From contig NZ_JALKBW010000001.1 of the NCBI RefSeq assembly GCF_023017165.1, positions 1,984,001-2,048,000 of the forward strand: a DNA stretch of 64,000 nt, given 5' to 3'. The DNA comes from Gordonia alkaliphila (GTDB lineage: Bacteria; Actinomycetota; Actinomycetes; Mycobacteriales; Mycobacteriaceae). The position numbers were made by a program, and so were the translations under genes. The notes below the pieces were generated by a model that saw only the letters and a program-made list of their open reading frames with translations, searched no databases and had not been told where the DNA came from. Below, one piece after another: positions 51,885 to 61,357 of the stretch. How positions within the stretch are numbered: position 1 is the stretch's first letter; each line of letters begins with the position of its first letter.

Positions 51885-53863
51885 CGGGGGACCTCACTGT
51901 CGTAGTTGCCGGGACGTTCTCTGGGTGGGACGTATCTGGATAGGACGTTCTCGGGGGTGCCCGGACTAGTCGGGCGGTGCCGACGCTGCGGTCGGTGACG
52001 GGCGGGCGGGCGGTATTCGGGGCGGGAGAAGGACGCGCCAACCGCTGCGCGGCGGTGGGCTGCTCGGACGGAGCGTCGTCGATCGGGAAGGGACGCGTGG
52101 ATGCGGGGCCCGGGGAGTGGGCACCGTGGCGAAGCCCGCGGTGTGAGGCGGGCTCGGTGGAACGTCGTCACGACGACGCCCGGCACCAGGGTGGCGCCGC
52201 GACTGGTCATGACGGTCTGGGCGAAACCGGCCGCCATCAGGACCGCGACCACGGTGAAGCCGATCCACAGGGTGGTGGGCAGAACCACGCCGAGACTGGC
52301 GCCGAGCACCCAGCACAGCTGGAGGACGGTCTCGGAACGACCGAAGGCCGACGCGCGGGAGGCCTCGGGCAGGTCGTCCTGAATGGTGGAGTCCAAGCAG
52401 ACCTTGGCGATCGCGCTCACACCCGAGGCGATCAACGCCGCGACGACCACCATCAGCAATGAGCCGAAGATCGCGGTGAGCACGGCGGCACCGGCCGCCG
52501 CACCGGTGCTGGCGACGATGATGCGCGGCGGGTGCTTGAGTTCCAGTCGGGTGCCGATGCCGTTGCCGATACCGTTCCCGATACCGGCGGCGGCGCCGAC
52601 GGCGCCGAGCATCATCAGCTGTGCCCAGCCGCTGGAGCCGGACTGCGCCTTGGCGTAGAACGCGATGTAGAGGGTCAGGAAGCCGGTGAGGATGCGGATG
52701 GTGCCGTTGCCCCACAGGCTGGTCACCACGGTGCGACCGAGCGGCTGGCGCATGGTGGCCGCGAGGCGGGCGGACAGTCGGCCGCGGCCGCCGGTCGCGG
52801 CGTCGGCCGGGGCCGACTCCTGCTCGCCGTCGCGGTAGGTGAGAGTGGTGGGGACTTCGCCCTCGGTCACCTCCACCCAGGCCGGGATCTTCATGCAGAA
52901 GTACGCGCCCACGATCGCGAGCAGGCAGAGGAAGACCATCGCGCCGGGGATGTGCAGGGGCAGCCAGGTGCCCAGGATCAGGTCGATCGCGGCGGCCAGG
53001 CCGCCGGCGACGATGGTGCCGAAGATCAGCCCGAACATGGTGAGCCGGGAGTTGACGCGCACCAGGTCGATCGTCGGCGGGAGTACCCGCGGCGCGACGG
53101 CGGACTTGAGAACGCCGAACGATTTCGACAGCACCATCAGTCCCAGCGCGCACGGATAGAGGATCCACGGCTTGTACTGCATCTGGTGGGTCACCGGATC
53201 CCACGACGAGTTCACGATGATCAGCAGGGCCAGGACGGCGCGCAGCCCGAAGGTGGTCGCCATCGCGATCCGGCGCCCGTGCTGCAGCTTGTCGAGCAGC
53301 GGGCCGATGAGCGGTGCGATCACCGCGAAGGGAGCGATGGTCAGGGCCAGGTACAGGCCCACGTTGACCTTCGACTCACCGGTCGCGGCGGCGAAGAACA
53401 GGGTGTTGGCGAGCGCGACGGCCATCGCCGCGTCGACGGCGTTGTTGGCGATCACCGGCATGGTGAGGGCGGTGAGTCCGGAGCGGTCGGCCCCGTCGGC
53501 GGTGGCGGCGCGGTGCACCATGTCCACGCCGCGGCCGGCGAAGTACTTGGACCGGCGCGCCATCACGCGCATCACGGTCACCTTCTCCGGCGGCACGTAG
53601 TCGGTGCGGCGTCCGTGGGTGGGCGGCGCCGCAGCGGTCGCGGGATCGTCGATGACCTGGGTGTCCGGGTCGTCGAGCGGCGGCAGATGTCGATTCTGGG
53701 TGCGCGGGGCGGCGGGGTCCCGCCGGGCGGCGGATAGCGCCGGGTGCGGGGTCGGCCGGATAGTTGCGCCAACCGGGTGATCGCCGCTGAATCGGGTTCG
53801 GGTCGGCGGCGCGCGAAGGATCCCCGGATGGTCCGGGTTCTCGCGCGCTGATCGGGAAGCCAC
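51851..53863 (-). CDS. MFS transporter with unusual N- and C-terminal extensions
   Basis: A major facilitator of about twelve helices (Rv0876c place). The membrane core runs from about residue 110 (RSGLTALTMPVIANNAVDAA) to about 560, with a cytoplasmic loop containing a GEQESAPADAATGG stretch. The first 100 residues are a polar Pro/Arg/Thr-rich head. After GATLVPG, about 105 Arg/Pro/Ser-rich residues follow that look unlike coding sequence and run 34 bases into the DUF2771 gene, so the true stop may have been lost. GTG at 53863 is chosen because AACAAT lies six bases before it (leaderless pattern); ATG 53902 is the alternative. The substrate is unknown. Confidence 0.75.
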   Translation of the reverse strand: MASRSARENPDHPGILRAPPTRTRFSGDHPVGATIRPTPHPALSAARRDPAAPRTQNRHLPPLDDPDTQVIDDPATAAAPPTHGRRTDYVPPEKVTVMRVMARRSKYFAGRGVDMVHRAATADGADRSGLTALTMPVIANNAVDAAMAVALANTLFFAAATGESKVNVGLYLALTIAPFAVIAPLIGPLLDKLQHGRRIAMATTFGLRAVLALLIIVNSSWDPVTHQMQYKPWILYPCALGLMVLSKSFGVLKSAVAPRVLPPTIDLVRVNSRLTMFGLIFGTIVAGGLAAAIDLILGTWLPLHIPGAMVFLCLLAIVGAYFCMKIPAWVEVTEGEVPTTLTYRDGEQESAPADAATGGRGRLSARLAATMRQPLGRTVVTSLWGNGTIRILTGFLTLYIAFYAKAQSGSSGWAQLMMLGAVGAAAGIGNGIGNGIGTRLELKHPPRIIVASTGAAAGAAVLTAIFGSLLMVVVAALIASGVSAIAKVCLDSTIQDDLPEASRASAFGRSETVLQLCWVLGASLGVVLPTTLWIGFTVVAVLMAAGFAQTVMTSRGATLVPGVVVTTFHRARLTPRASPRCPLPGPRIHASLPDRRRSVRAAHRRAAVGASFSRPEYRPPARHRPQRRHRPTSPGTPENVLSRYVPPRERPGNYDSEVPRCPCSPQIRRR

Positions 53864-53972
53864 GGCTCGATTGTTCCCTATCGTGCCGACGACGCGGCGC
53901 ATGGGCGTTCCGGGGCGTCGCGGATACGCCCTCAACGTGCATTTCGCTACCTCGCTGAGGCACACTGAGGGG

Positions 53973-54725
53973 GTGAGTGTGGCAGCACAGGCGACCCTTT
54001 TGGAGCAATCCGAGCAGATCGCACGACAGGTACTGGTGGCCGACGGGGAGCAGCCCGGCGAACACCTGGGGGCACGACCGGAAGGCGAGTGGGCTGTGGC
54101 CCACAGTTTTGCGGCGCAGGTTCCCGGGTACGGCGGCTGGCACTGGTGCGTGGTCTTGGCCGCAGCCCCGGGCTCGGACGAGGTGACCGTGTCCGAGGTG
54201 GTCCTCCTTCCGGGCGATGGCGCGCTGCTGGCCCCGAACTGGGTGCCGTGGGCCGAACGCATCTCCGCGGGCGACCTGGGGCCCGGCGACCTGCTGGCTG
54301 CGCCGCCGGACGATCCGCGCCTGGTGCCCGGCCAGACCGACACGCTCGACGTGGACCCGATCGACGCCGACCAGGTGGGCCAGGCGGCCGCCGAGATCGG
54401 CCTGGGTCGTAAGCGCCTGCTGTCGTACGAGGGCCGCGCCGAGGCGGCGCAGCGCTGGCACGACGGCGACTTCGGCCCGGAATCGGCGATGGCGCGCAAC
54501 GCCCGCTACTCCTGCAGCACCTGCGGCTTCTTCCTGCCTCTCGCCGGTGCGCTGCGCGCCGAGTTCGGCGTATGCGCCAACGAGTTCGGCGCCGACGGCC
54601 ACGCCGTCCCGCTCGATTACGGCTGCGGTGCGCATTCGGATACCCCGATGCCGCCCGGCGGCCAGGGCAGCCCGGCCTTCGAGGCCTACGACGACGGTGC
54701 AGTGGAGATCGTCGAATCTCGATGA
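53973..54725 (+). CDS. DUF3027 protein with cysteine/histidine cluster
   Basis: A 250-residue cytoplasmic protein of the DUF3027 family (Rv0877 place). The N-terminal half includes GEWAVAHSFAAQVPGYGGWHW. The C-terminal quarter has CSTCGFF, CANEF, DGHAV and DYGCGAHSD, whose Cys/His spacing suggests a bound zinc. The function is unknown. GTG at 53973 is given; GTG 53979 has better spacing from GAGGGG. Its stop overlaps the next gene's ATG (ATGA), starting a three-gene overlapping operon with a sacsin-like ATPase and a PAP2 phosphatase. Confidence 0.8.
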   Translation: MSVAAQATLLEQSEQIARQVLVADGEQPGEHLGARPEGEWAVAHSFAAQVPGYGGWHWCVVLAAAPGSDEVTVSEVVLLPGDGALLAPNWVPWAERISAGDLGPGDLLAAPPDDPRLVPGQTDTLDVDPIDADQVGQAAAEIGLGRKRLLSYEGRAEAAQRWHDGDFGPESAMARNARYSCSTCGFFLPLAGALRAEFGVCANEFGADGHAVPLDYGCGAHSDTPMPPGGQGSPAFEAYDDGAVEIVESR

Positions 54726-57541
54726 CGCCGTCGGCGGCGCGTCTGCACCCGGCCGATCCGTTCGGTACGGCCGCGCTGCGTGCGGCGACCCTGTCTGCTT
54801 GGCGCGATTCGCCGACTCGGCTCGCCGAGGACGTCGCCGCCGAGGCTGAACTCCGGCACATCGGGTACCGCGACCGCTGGTTCACCGAGCTGGCCGCGAA
54901 CGCCGCCGATGCGGCGCTCGCCGCACCGGCGCCCGGACGGATGCGGGTGGTGGTCGACGGCGCGCAGGTCCGGATCGCGAACACCGGTGCCCCGCTGACC
55001 CGCGCGGGCGTGCAGGCCCTCACCGCGCTGCGCGTGTCCCCAAAAGGTATGTCCCCGAAAGCGGACGAGCCCGCTGCGATCGGCCGTTTCGGGGTCGGAT
55101 TCCGCGCCACGAGCTTCGTCGACCGCGTCGATCTGCTGTCCACATCGGGGGCGATCACCTTCGACCGCCAGGCGACCGCGGCGGCGGTGGCGGCGCTGCC
55201 AGTCGACGCTCCCGACGTACCCGCTCAACGCCTGGCGTGGCCGCTGACCGCGGCGCCGAGCCCCGGCTATGCGACCGAGGTGGTGCTGCACTGCGCCGAC
55301 GAGACCCAGGCGCAGACGCTCGCGGCGCACGCTGCGGCGGAGGCTGAGGACCTGCTGCTGGCGCTGTCGGCGCTGGTCGAGATCGTCGTCGACGACACCG
55401 CGATCACCCGCCGGGTGGACGGCGACCACGTGGTGATCGACGTCGACGGCCATCCGCACCGTCGGTGGCTGCGCAGCAGCGCGGGCGGGACGCACTGGCT
55501 GGTGCCGGTGGTCGACGGACGACTGCAGCCGCTGACCGACGACGTGCTGCGCAGTCCCACGCCGACGCAGATCCCGCTGTCGTTGCCGGCCCGCCTCGTC
55601 ACCGACCTGCCGTTGACCCCGGATCGCCGCGGACTGCACCCGGACGCCGATCTGGCGACGGCCGCGGTCGGCTACACCGCGCTGGTGGCGGCCGCACCGG
55701 ACGACCAGAAGCACCTGCTGGTTCCCGCCCCGGCGTTCGCCGCCGGCGCCGAGGACGCACGGCTGCGCACCGCGGTGCTAGCCACGCTCGCCGCCGACCG
55801 CTGGGTGCCCGGCGTCGACGGCCGCCGACTCGCGCCGGAACGGACGCTGGTGCTGCGCGGGCTCACCCCCGACTTGGCCGACCTGCTCGGCGACGTGCTC
55901 GAACCGCTCGCCCATCCGCTGGTCAGCGACGGCCCGGAAGCGGCGGCCGTGCTGCGCCTGGGCGCGGAGGAACTCGGGTTGGCGCAGCTGGCCGACGTGC
56001 TGTCCGGGGTCGACCGCCTGCCGTCGTGGTGGGGTCGGCTGTACGCGGCGCTCGACCCGCTGGTGACCGGCCCGGACGCCGTCGCCGAACTGGGGGCGCT
56101 CCCGATTCCGCGCGCCGACGGACGCAGCCACCGCGGCGTTCGGGGTGTGTTCGACGTCGACCTGCCCGCCGACGACGAACTGGTACTCGACTGGGTGCCG
56201 ACGGTGCACCCGGCCGCCGCGCACCCGCTGTTGGAGCGGCTGGGCTTGGAACGCTTGACCGTCTCGCAGGTGCTGGCGCATCCGGGACTGGAGCAGCGGG
56301 TGGCCGACGCGGACGAGTTGTCGGACACCGAGCACGAGGAACTCGTCGACGCGGTCCTGCGTCTGCTCGACGCGAGCGACGCGGAACCGACGGTGCCGAC
56401 CTGGCTGGGCGCGCTGGACGTCCCCGACTCCGAGGGTGAACTGCGCCCGGCCGACGAACTGCTGCTGCCGGGCAGCCCGCTGGCGTCGGTGCTGGCCGCC
56501 GACGCGCCGCTGGGCGTGATCGACGCGGACTTCGTCGCGGCCTATGGCGCGCGCCCGCTCCGTCGACTCGGCGCGGGGTGGGGCTTCACCACGGTGCACG
56601 ACGACCTGCCCACCGCCCCCGACCACGACCTCGACGGCGAGGCCGACTGGTGGGACGGGCTCGAGGTGCCGCCGGAGGCCCTGCGTGCGGTCCGCGACCT
56701 GGACTTGGTGGCCCCGGACCGCTGGGGCCGGGCCCTCACGCTGCTGGCGCAGGACCCGGACATCGCCGCGGACCTGGCCGACCCGGACGGCTACACCGTC
56801 TGGTGGCTGCGGCGGCACGCCGAACCGATCGCGGGGACGCCGTTGCGCCGGTGCGCCGCCCCGGACACCGACAGCTGGCGCGGCCTGTTCGACCCGCTGG
56901 ACCATCCGTCGGCGGCGGCCCTCACCGCGCTGCTGGTCGGCGCGGAGCCCGACGACACCGACGACGCCGACGGATGGCTGGCTGCGCTCGCCGACCCGGC
57001 CCGCCCCGTGCCGCCCGGTGTCGCCGCCCGAGCGCACGCCGCCGTGGTGCAGGCCTACCGGGCCGGCCGCGTCAGGCTGGACCGACTCGACCCGCCGCTC
57101 GGGCTGCGCACCCTGGCCGGATCGGTCAGCTCCGACGCCGTGGTGCTCGACGCGCCGTGGTGGGTGGCGGTGGTGCCGCCGGCGGACGCCGTGCTGGTCG
57201 GCGCGCACCCGGAAGCGCGCTCGGCGGCCGACTTCGCCGCGTTGGTCGACGCCCCGCTGGCCTCGGAGACGCTGTCGGTGCACGTGGTCTCCGTCGGACG
57301 CTTCCTGGATCCGGAGTCCGGTCCGGCGCTGCGGCTGGCGGCCGCCACCGGCTGGGGCCTGTCGGGGCCGCTGGTGGCGCACGACGCGCTCGTCGTCGCG
57401 GTTTTCGACGACGACGACGCCGAACGGCGCGTCCGCGTGCCACGCTGGCGGGACACCGCGGGCACACTGCACGTGGAGCACTGCGTACCGTGGGATCCCA
57501 CCGGACCCGATCCCCGTCGACCGCGAGAGGAAACGCCGTGA
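54722..57541 (+). CDS. Sacsin-like GHKL ATPase
   Basis: A 939-residue protein. The N-terminal 200 residues form an Hsp90/GHKL-type ATP site: the N-box ELAANAADA near 55 (Glu-Asn), a degenerate DNGxG as IANTGAPLT, and IGRFGVGF for the lid glycine motif. The rest is Asp/Ala/Leu/Pro-rich with no recognised domain. Such proteins are often annotated as sacsin N-terminal ATP-binding-like or Hsp90-like. A chaperone-like function is plausible but unknown. It overlaps the DUF3027 gene before it and the PAP2 gene after it by four bases each, so the three products are made together. Confidence 0.8.
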   Translation: MTPSAARLHPADPFGTAALRAATLSAWRDSPTRLAEDVAAEAELRHIGYRDRWFTELAANAADAALAAPAPGRMRVVVDGAQVRIANTGAPLTRAGVQALTALRVSPKGMSPKADEPAAIGRFGVGFRATSFVDRVDLLSTSGAITFDRQATAAAVAALPVDAPDVPAQRLAWPLTAAPSPGYATEVVLHCADETQAQTLAAHAAAEAEDLLLALSALVEIVVDDTAITRRVDGDHVVIDVDGHPHRRWLRSSAGGTHWLVPVVDGRLQPLTDDVLRSPTPTQIPLSLPARLVTDLPLTPDRRGLHPDADLATAAVGYTALVAAAPDDQKHLLVPAPAFAAGAEDARLRTAVLATLAADRWVPGVDGRRLAPERTLVLRGLTPDLADLLGDVLEPLAHPLVSDGPEAAAVLRLGAEELGLAQLADVLSGVDRLPSWWGRLYAALDPLVTGPDAVAELGALPIPRADGRSHRGVRGVFDVDLPADDELVLDWVPTVHPAAAHPLLERLGLERLTVSQVLAHPGLEQRVADADELSDTEHEELVDAVLRLLDASDAEPTVPTWLGALDVPDSEGELRPADELLLPGSPLASVLAADAPLGVIDADFVAAYGARPLRRLGAGWGFTTVHDDLPTAPDHDLDGEADWWDGLEVPPEALRAVRDLDLVAPDRWGRALTLLAQDPDIAADLADPDGYTVWWLRRHAEPIAGTPLRRCAAPDTDSWRGLFDPLDHPSAAALTALLVGAEPDDTDDADGWLAALADPARPVPPGVAARAHAAVVQAYRAGRVRLDRLDPPLGLRTLAGSVSSDAVVLDAPWWVAVVPPADAVLVGAHPEARSAADFAALVDAPLASETLSVHVVSVGRFLDPESGPALRLAAATGWGLSGPLVAHDALVVAVFDDDDAERRVRVPRWRDTAGTLHVEHCVPWDPTGPDPRRPREETP

Positions 57542-58128
57542 GCTTGTCGCCCTTCGGTTTCGACCACAGCACTCTCGACTGGGTCCTGTCGGTGCGCGCC
57601 GAGCCGTGGAATTCGCTGTGGCAGATGGTCACCGTCTTCGGCGACACCCTCACCCTCACGCTGGTGGCGATCGGCGTGTTCGTCCTCGCCTGGGTGGGCG
57701 AACGGATCGACCTCGCCGCCCTCATCGCGTTCGGCGGCGTCTCCGGCTACCTGGTGATGGTGCTGCTCAAGAGCGTGTTCGGCCGGGCGCGACCGCCGGT
57801 CGCGGACCGGCTGATCGACATCGGCTCGCTGTCGTTCCCCTCCGGTCACGCCATGATGTCGACGGTGATCTTCGGGTTGACCGCGGTGATCGTCTACCGG
57901 CTCTACGTGTGGGTGCGACTGCACCCGGGCGTGCTGCTGCTGGCGCCCGGAGCGGCGTTGATCATCGGCGCCTCCCGGGTCTACCTCGGCGCGCACTGGG
58001 CGTCGGACGTGCTGGCGGGCTGGGCGCTCGGGCTCGTCTGGCTCGCGCTGTGCCTGCTGGCGCACAAGCAGATCGTGCGTTGGGTGCAGTTGCGCACCGA
58101 GCCGCCGGTCCGCGTCTCCCGGAACTGA
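57538..58128 (+). CDS. PAP2-family membrane phosphatase
   Basis: A 196-residue phosphatase with about six membrane helices. The three active-site motifs are intact: KSVFGRARP (KxxxxxxRP), PSGH, and SRVYLGAHWASD (SRxxxxxHxxxD). The family removes phosphate from lipid phosphates such as undecaprenyl diphosphate or phosphatidic acid. The GTG start overlaps the stop of the sacsin-like gene (GTGA) and has GAGAGGAAA upstream. Which lipid it uses cannot be read from the sequence. Confidence 0.88.
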   Translation: MSLSPFGFDHSTLDWVLSVRAEPWNSLWQMVTVFGDTLTLTLVAIGVFVLAWVGERIDLAALIAFGGVSGYLVMVLLKSVFGRARPPVADRLIDIGSLSFPSGHAMMSTVIFGLTAVIVYRLYVWVRLHPGVLLLAPGAALIIGASRVYLGAHWASDVLAGWALGLVWLALCLLAHKQIVRWVQLRTEPPVRVSRN

Positions 58129-58164
58129 CGCCCGCAGAAAGCGGACGCGCGCCGCGCTGCCGCG

Positions 58165-58413
58165 TCAGTCGAGTCCTTCTTGCGCGCCCTTGCTGCCGCG
58201 GCGCACGGCCGTCCGCTGGACCAGTACGATCGCGGTGCCGACCAGGCCGACGGCCAACCCCACCCAGCACACCGTCAGCGCCCGATCCGGCCCGATGTCG
58301 GTGACGGCGACGACGATGGTCGCGATCAACCAGGCGAGCATGCCGCCGACGATGACCGGCTCGGGTGCGCGCAGTCGCGCGGGCAACTCGGGGACTGCAG
58401 TCGGTTCGGCCAT
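58165..58413 (-). CDS. DUF2530-like two-helix membrane protein
   Basis: An 82-residue protein beginning MAEPTAVPELPARLRAPEP. Two membrane helices (IVGGMLAWLIATIVVAV, and TVCWVGLAVGLVGTAIVLV) are followed by a basic tail. The shape and location fit DUF2530 proteins (Rv0879c place). The function is unknown. It is convergent with the PAP2 gene and divergent from the purine permease. Confidence 0.65.
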   Translation of the reverse strand: MAEPTAVPELPARLRAPEPVIVGGMLAWLIATIVVAVTDIGPDRALTVCWVGLAVGLVGTAIVLVQRTAVRRGSKGAQEGLD

Positions 58414-58495
58414 GCCATTACGGTAGCTTCTCCCGGGTAGGCACCCGATTTCCGTCGGGAATTTCCAGTCCACGAGCGGCAAGGATGGTCGGCGC

Positions 58496-59968
58496 ATGAG
58501 CGAGACGACGGACGAGGCGAGCCCGGCGCAGAAGCCGCCGGCGTCGGACCGAATCGCCGCGTACTTCAAGATCGCCGAGCGCGGCTCCACGTACGGCCGC
58601 GAGGTGCGGGGCGGTCTGGTCACCTTCTTCACGATGGCCTACATCGTGGTGCTGAATCCGATCATCATCGGCGGCATCGCGGGCGACGGCCGCAATGCCG
58701 ACATCAACGGTGACGTGTTGCCGATGGTGCAGGTGGCGGCGGTGACGGCGCTGGTCGCGGGCATCATGACCATGCTGATGGGCCTGGTGGCCAACTTCCC
58801 GTTCGCCATCGCCGCCGGCCTGGGCATCAACAGTCTGCTCGCGGTGACGATCGCCCCGGAGATGAGCTGGCCGGCCGCCATGGGGCTGGTGGTGATCGAC
58901 GGCATCATCATCGTGATCCTCGGTCTCACCGGTTTCCGGACCGCGGTGTTCAACGCGGTGCCGCCGGAACTCAAATCGGCGATCGCCGCCGGCATCGGCG
59001 CGTTCATCGCGTTCATCGGCCTGGTCGACTCCGGCTTCGTGTCCCGCACCGAGGGGGGACCTCCGGTGCAGCTGGGCGTGGACGGTTCGGTGGCGACGGT
59101 GCCGACCCTGCTGTTCGCCGTCGGTGTGCTGCTCATGGGCGTGCTGACCGTTCGCAAGGTGCCCGGCGCGCTGCTGATCGGCATCGTCGTGATGACCATC
59201 GTGTCGCTCATCGTCGAGGCGATCTGGAACGTCGGCGGTCGGTCCGACGACAACCCCGGCGGCTGGGCCATGAACACCCCCGGGTCTCCGGACAGCTTCT
59301 TCGGTCTACCCGACCTCACCCTGGTGGGCCAGGTGGACCTCTTCGGCGCCCTCGAGCACGTCAGCGTGCTGATCGCCGGCATCTTCGTCTTCACCCTGGT
59401 GCTGTCGAACTTCTTCGACGCCATGGGCACCATGACCGGTATCGGCAAGGAAGGCGGCCTGACCGATGAGAAGGGCAACCTGCCGGGCATCGGTAAGGGC
59501 CTGGTGGTCGAGGGTGCGGGCGCCATCGTCGGCGGCGGCGCGTCGGCGTCGTCGAACACCGTCTTCGTCGAATCGGCCGCGGGCGTGGCCGAAGGTGCGC
59601 GCACCGGCCTGGCCAACGTGGTGACCGGTCTGCTGTTCCTGGTCGCCATGTTCTTCACGCCGCTGTACGAGATCGTGCCGATGGAAGCGGTCACCCCGGC
59701 GCTCGTCGTGGTGGGCGCGCTGATGATGGCGCAGGTCCGCGACATCGACTTCAGTCGGTTCGAGTACGCGCTCCCGGCGTTCCTCACCATCGTCGTGATG
59801 CCTTTCACCTACTCGATCGCCAACGGCATCGGCGTCGGCTTCATCGCCTGGGTGGTGCTGGCCTCGGCGCGCGGCAAGTGGCGCACGGTGCACCCGCTGC
59901 TGTGGGTGGTCGCGATCCTGTTCGTGCTCTACTTCGCCCGCGGACCCATCTCCGACCTGGTCGGTTAG
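58496..59968 (+). CDS. Purine permease, AzgA/NCS2 family
   Basis: A 490-residue transporter with about twelve to fourteen membrane segments. Typical AzgA blocks are TYGREVRGGLVTFFTMAYIVVLNP (as TYGREVRGGLVTFF and TMAYIVVLNP), GLGINSLLAV, SNFFDAMGTMTG and GGGASASSNTVFVESAAGVAEGARTG (the substrate-site loop, here in two parts GGGASASSNTVF and ESAAGVAEGARTG). It likely imports guanine, hypoxanthine or adenine by proton symport. No purine riboswitch was seen in the 82-base upstream gap. Confidence 0.9.
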   Translation: MSETTDEASPAQKPPASDRIAAYFKIAERGSTYGREVRGGLVTFFTMAYIVVLNPIIIGGIAGDGRNADINGDVLPMVQVAAVTALVAGIMTMLMGLVANFPFAIAAGLGINSLLAVTIAPEMSWPAAMGLVVIDGIIIVILGLTGFRTAVFNAVPPELKSAIAAGIGAFIAFIGLVDSGFVSRTEGGPPVQLGVDGSVATVPTLLFAVGVLLMGVLTVRKVPGALLIGIVVMTIVSLIVEAIWNVGGRSDDNPGGWAMNTPGSPDSFFGLPDLTLVGQVDLFGALEHVSVLIAGIFVFTLVLSNFFDAMGTMTGIGKEGGLTDEKGNLPGIGKGLVVEGAGAIVGGGASASSNTVFVESAAGVAEGARTGLANVVTGLLFLVAMFFTPLYEIVPMEAVTPALVVVGALMMAQVRDIDFSRFEYALPAFLTIVVMPFTYSIANGIGVGFIAWVVLASARGKWRTVHPLLWVVAILFVLYFARGPISDLVG

Positions 59969-60013
59969 CGCCAGCCCCCGCGCACGCCGACCGCTCGCGC
60001 GACAGCCGTCCGT

Positions 60014-60080
60014 TCCCGCGAGACGATGCCGGTCCCGCGGGCCTCGCGCGGGCCCGCGGGACCGGCATGCTCTCGCGGGA
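60014..60080. repeat. Large compound hairpin between azgA and eis
   Basis: A 10-base outer stem (60014-60023 with 60071-60080), a 2x2 internal loop, and a 17-base inner stem (60026-60042 with 60052-60068) with a 9-base loop, all perfectly paired. It lies between convergent genes. There is no U-tract, so it may act as a GC-rich bidirectional terminator or mRNA 3' end protector. Confidence 0.8.
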
Positions 60081-60086
60081 GTCGAC

Positions 60087-61316
60087 CTAGAAGTAGGTGC
60101 CCGCGAACGGGGCCCGGTCGACGGCGAACATCGCGTCGAGCAGGTCGGCGGTGGCCGGGGAGTCGCACTCGATGCGCCCGGCGGTCACCAGTTCCCGGGC
60201 GGGCGTCCCACCGGTGTACAGCGAGCTCAGCGTGGCAACGCTGAGCGCCGCGCGCGGCAGCCCGTCGGTCGACGAGGACACCCGCTCGGCGACGCCGCGA
60301 CCGTCCACCACGTCCAGGCGGTACGTGCCGCCGCGCCCGTCCCAGCCGTCGGACACCTCCAGGAGGACCGCGCCGTCGGTGCCGTAGGTGCGCGCGGACA
60401 GCGCCGCCGCCACGTCGAGCAGCGAGACCCACAGTTCGTCGGTGCGTCCGGTGACCCGGACGGCGCGCGCATTGTGCAGCTGCAGGCCGAGCGTGTCGTC
60501 GACCGGGACCTTGGCGCTGATCGAGGTGACCAGATCCAGGCCGGTGAGGACCCGCCACAGATCGGTGTGCGCCTGGTCGGTCACCGCGACGAACTCCTCG
60601 ACGGTGGCCGACGCCTCGCGGGCATCGATCCGATAGGCGGCGTACCCGTCGGCGTGCAGCAGGTAGTACAGGTCCGTGGTCTGCGAGTTCCGGCGGAAGC
60701 CGCGGTCGGCCAGGATCGACGGCCACCACGAGTCCGGGCGGTGCACCGCGCCCGGCCGCGTCGCGGCCCAGCGCGCATGCAGCTCGGGGATACGCGCGGC
60801 GATCTGGTCCGCGGTGCCGTACCGGACGCGGGAGTCGGCGGGCGCCTCGGTGCGCCACGCCACGGCGCTCGGATCCACGGTGACGGTCTCGGCGAAGCAC
60901 GCCGGACCGAAGCCGAAGCGCTCGTAGATGCCGCCCTCGGAGGCGGTGAGGATGGCCAGCGGCAGCCCGGCGGCGCGCCACGCGGCGAACTGCTCGGTCA
61001 GCATGCGGCGCAGCAGTCCGCGCCGCCGGTGCGTACCCGCGACCGACACCCACGACAGGCCGCCGGTCTCCAGGCACGCCCCGCCGGGCACGGTCAGCGG
61101 CAGCTGGAAGTACAGGGAGACGGCGACCAGCGGGGCGCCGTCGCTGCCCTCGTCGCGCACCACCAGCGAGTCGGTGACCCGCCCGCGGAACTCGGCGACC
61201 TCGGCGTCCGGCAAGGGCGCGGGGAGGGCGAAGGTCCGCGCATCGAGCGCGATGATCTCCGGCCAGTCGGCGCTGCGGGCGCGGCGCATGGACAGGGGCG
61301 ACGGTTCACTGGTCAC
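60087..61316 (-). CDS. eis: Eis-family GNAT N-acetyltransferase
   Basis: A 409-residue protein of the Eis layout: N-terminal GNAT domain, second GNAT-like domain and an SCP2-like C-terminal domain. The acetyl-CoA loop VAGTHRRRGLLRRML is present, as is the family phrase SEGGIYERFGFGPA. The free C-terminal carboxylate used for catalysis follows FAGTYF. Eis proteins acetylate amines, including aminoglycosides and capreomycin in M. tuberculosis; the native substrate here is unknown. GTG at 61316 gives MTSEPSPLSM; an ATG nine codons later is possible. Confidence 0.9.
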   Translation of the reverse strand: MTSEPSPLSMRRARSADWPEIIALDARTFALPAPLPDAEVAEFRGRVTDSLVVRDEGSDGAPLVAVSLYFQLPLTVPGGACLETGGLSWVSVAGTHRRRGLLRRMLTEQFAAWRAAGLPLAILTASEGGIYERFGFGPACFAETVTVDPSAVAWRTEAPADSRVRYGTADQIAARIPELHARWAATRPGAVHRPDSWWPSILADRGFRRNSQTTDLYYLLHADGYAAYRIDAREASATVEEFVAVTDQAHTDLWRVLTGLDLVTSISAKVPVDDTLGLQLHNARAVRVTGRTDELWVSLLDVAAALSARTYGTDGAVLLEVSDGWDGRGGTYRLDVVDGRGVAERVSSSTDGLPRAALSVATLSSLYTGGTPARELVTAGRIECDSPATADLLDAMFAVDRAPFAGTYF

Positions 61317-61357
61317 TCTGCCGAGTCTGCCAAACGGCTTTGGAGCGCGTACAGGCG

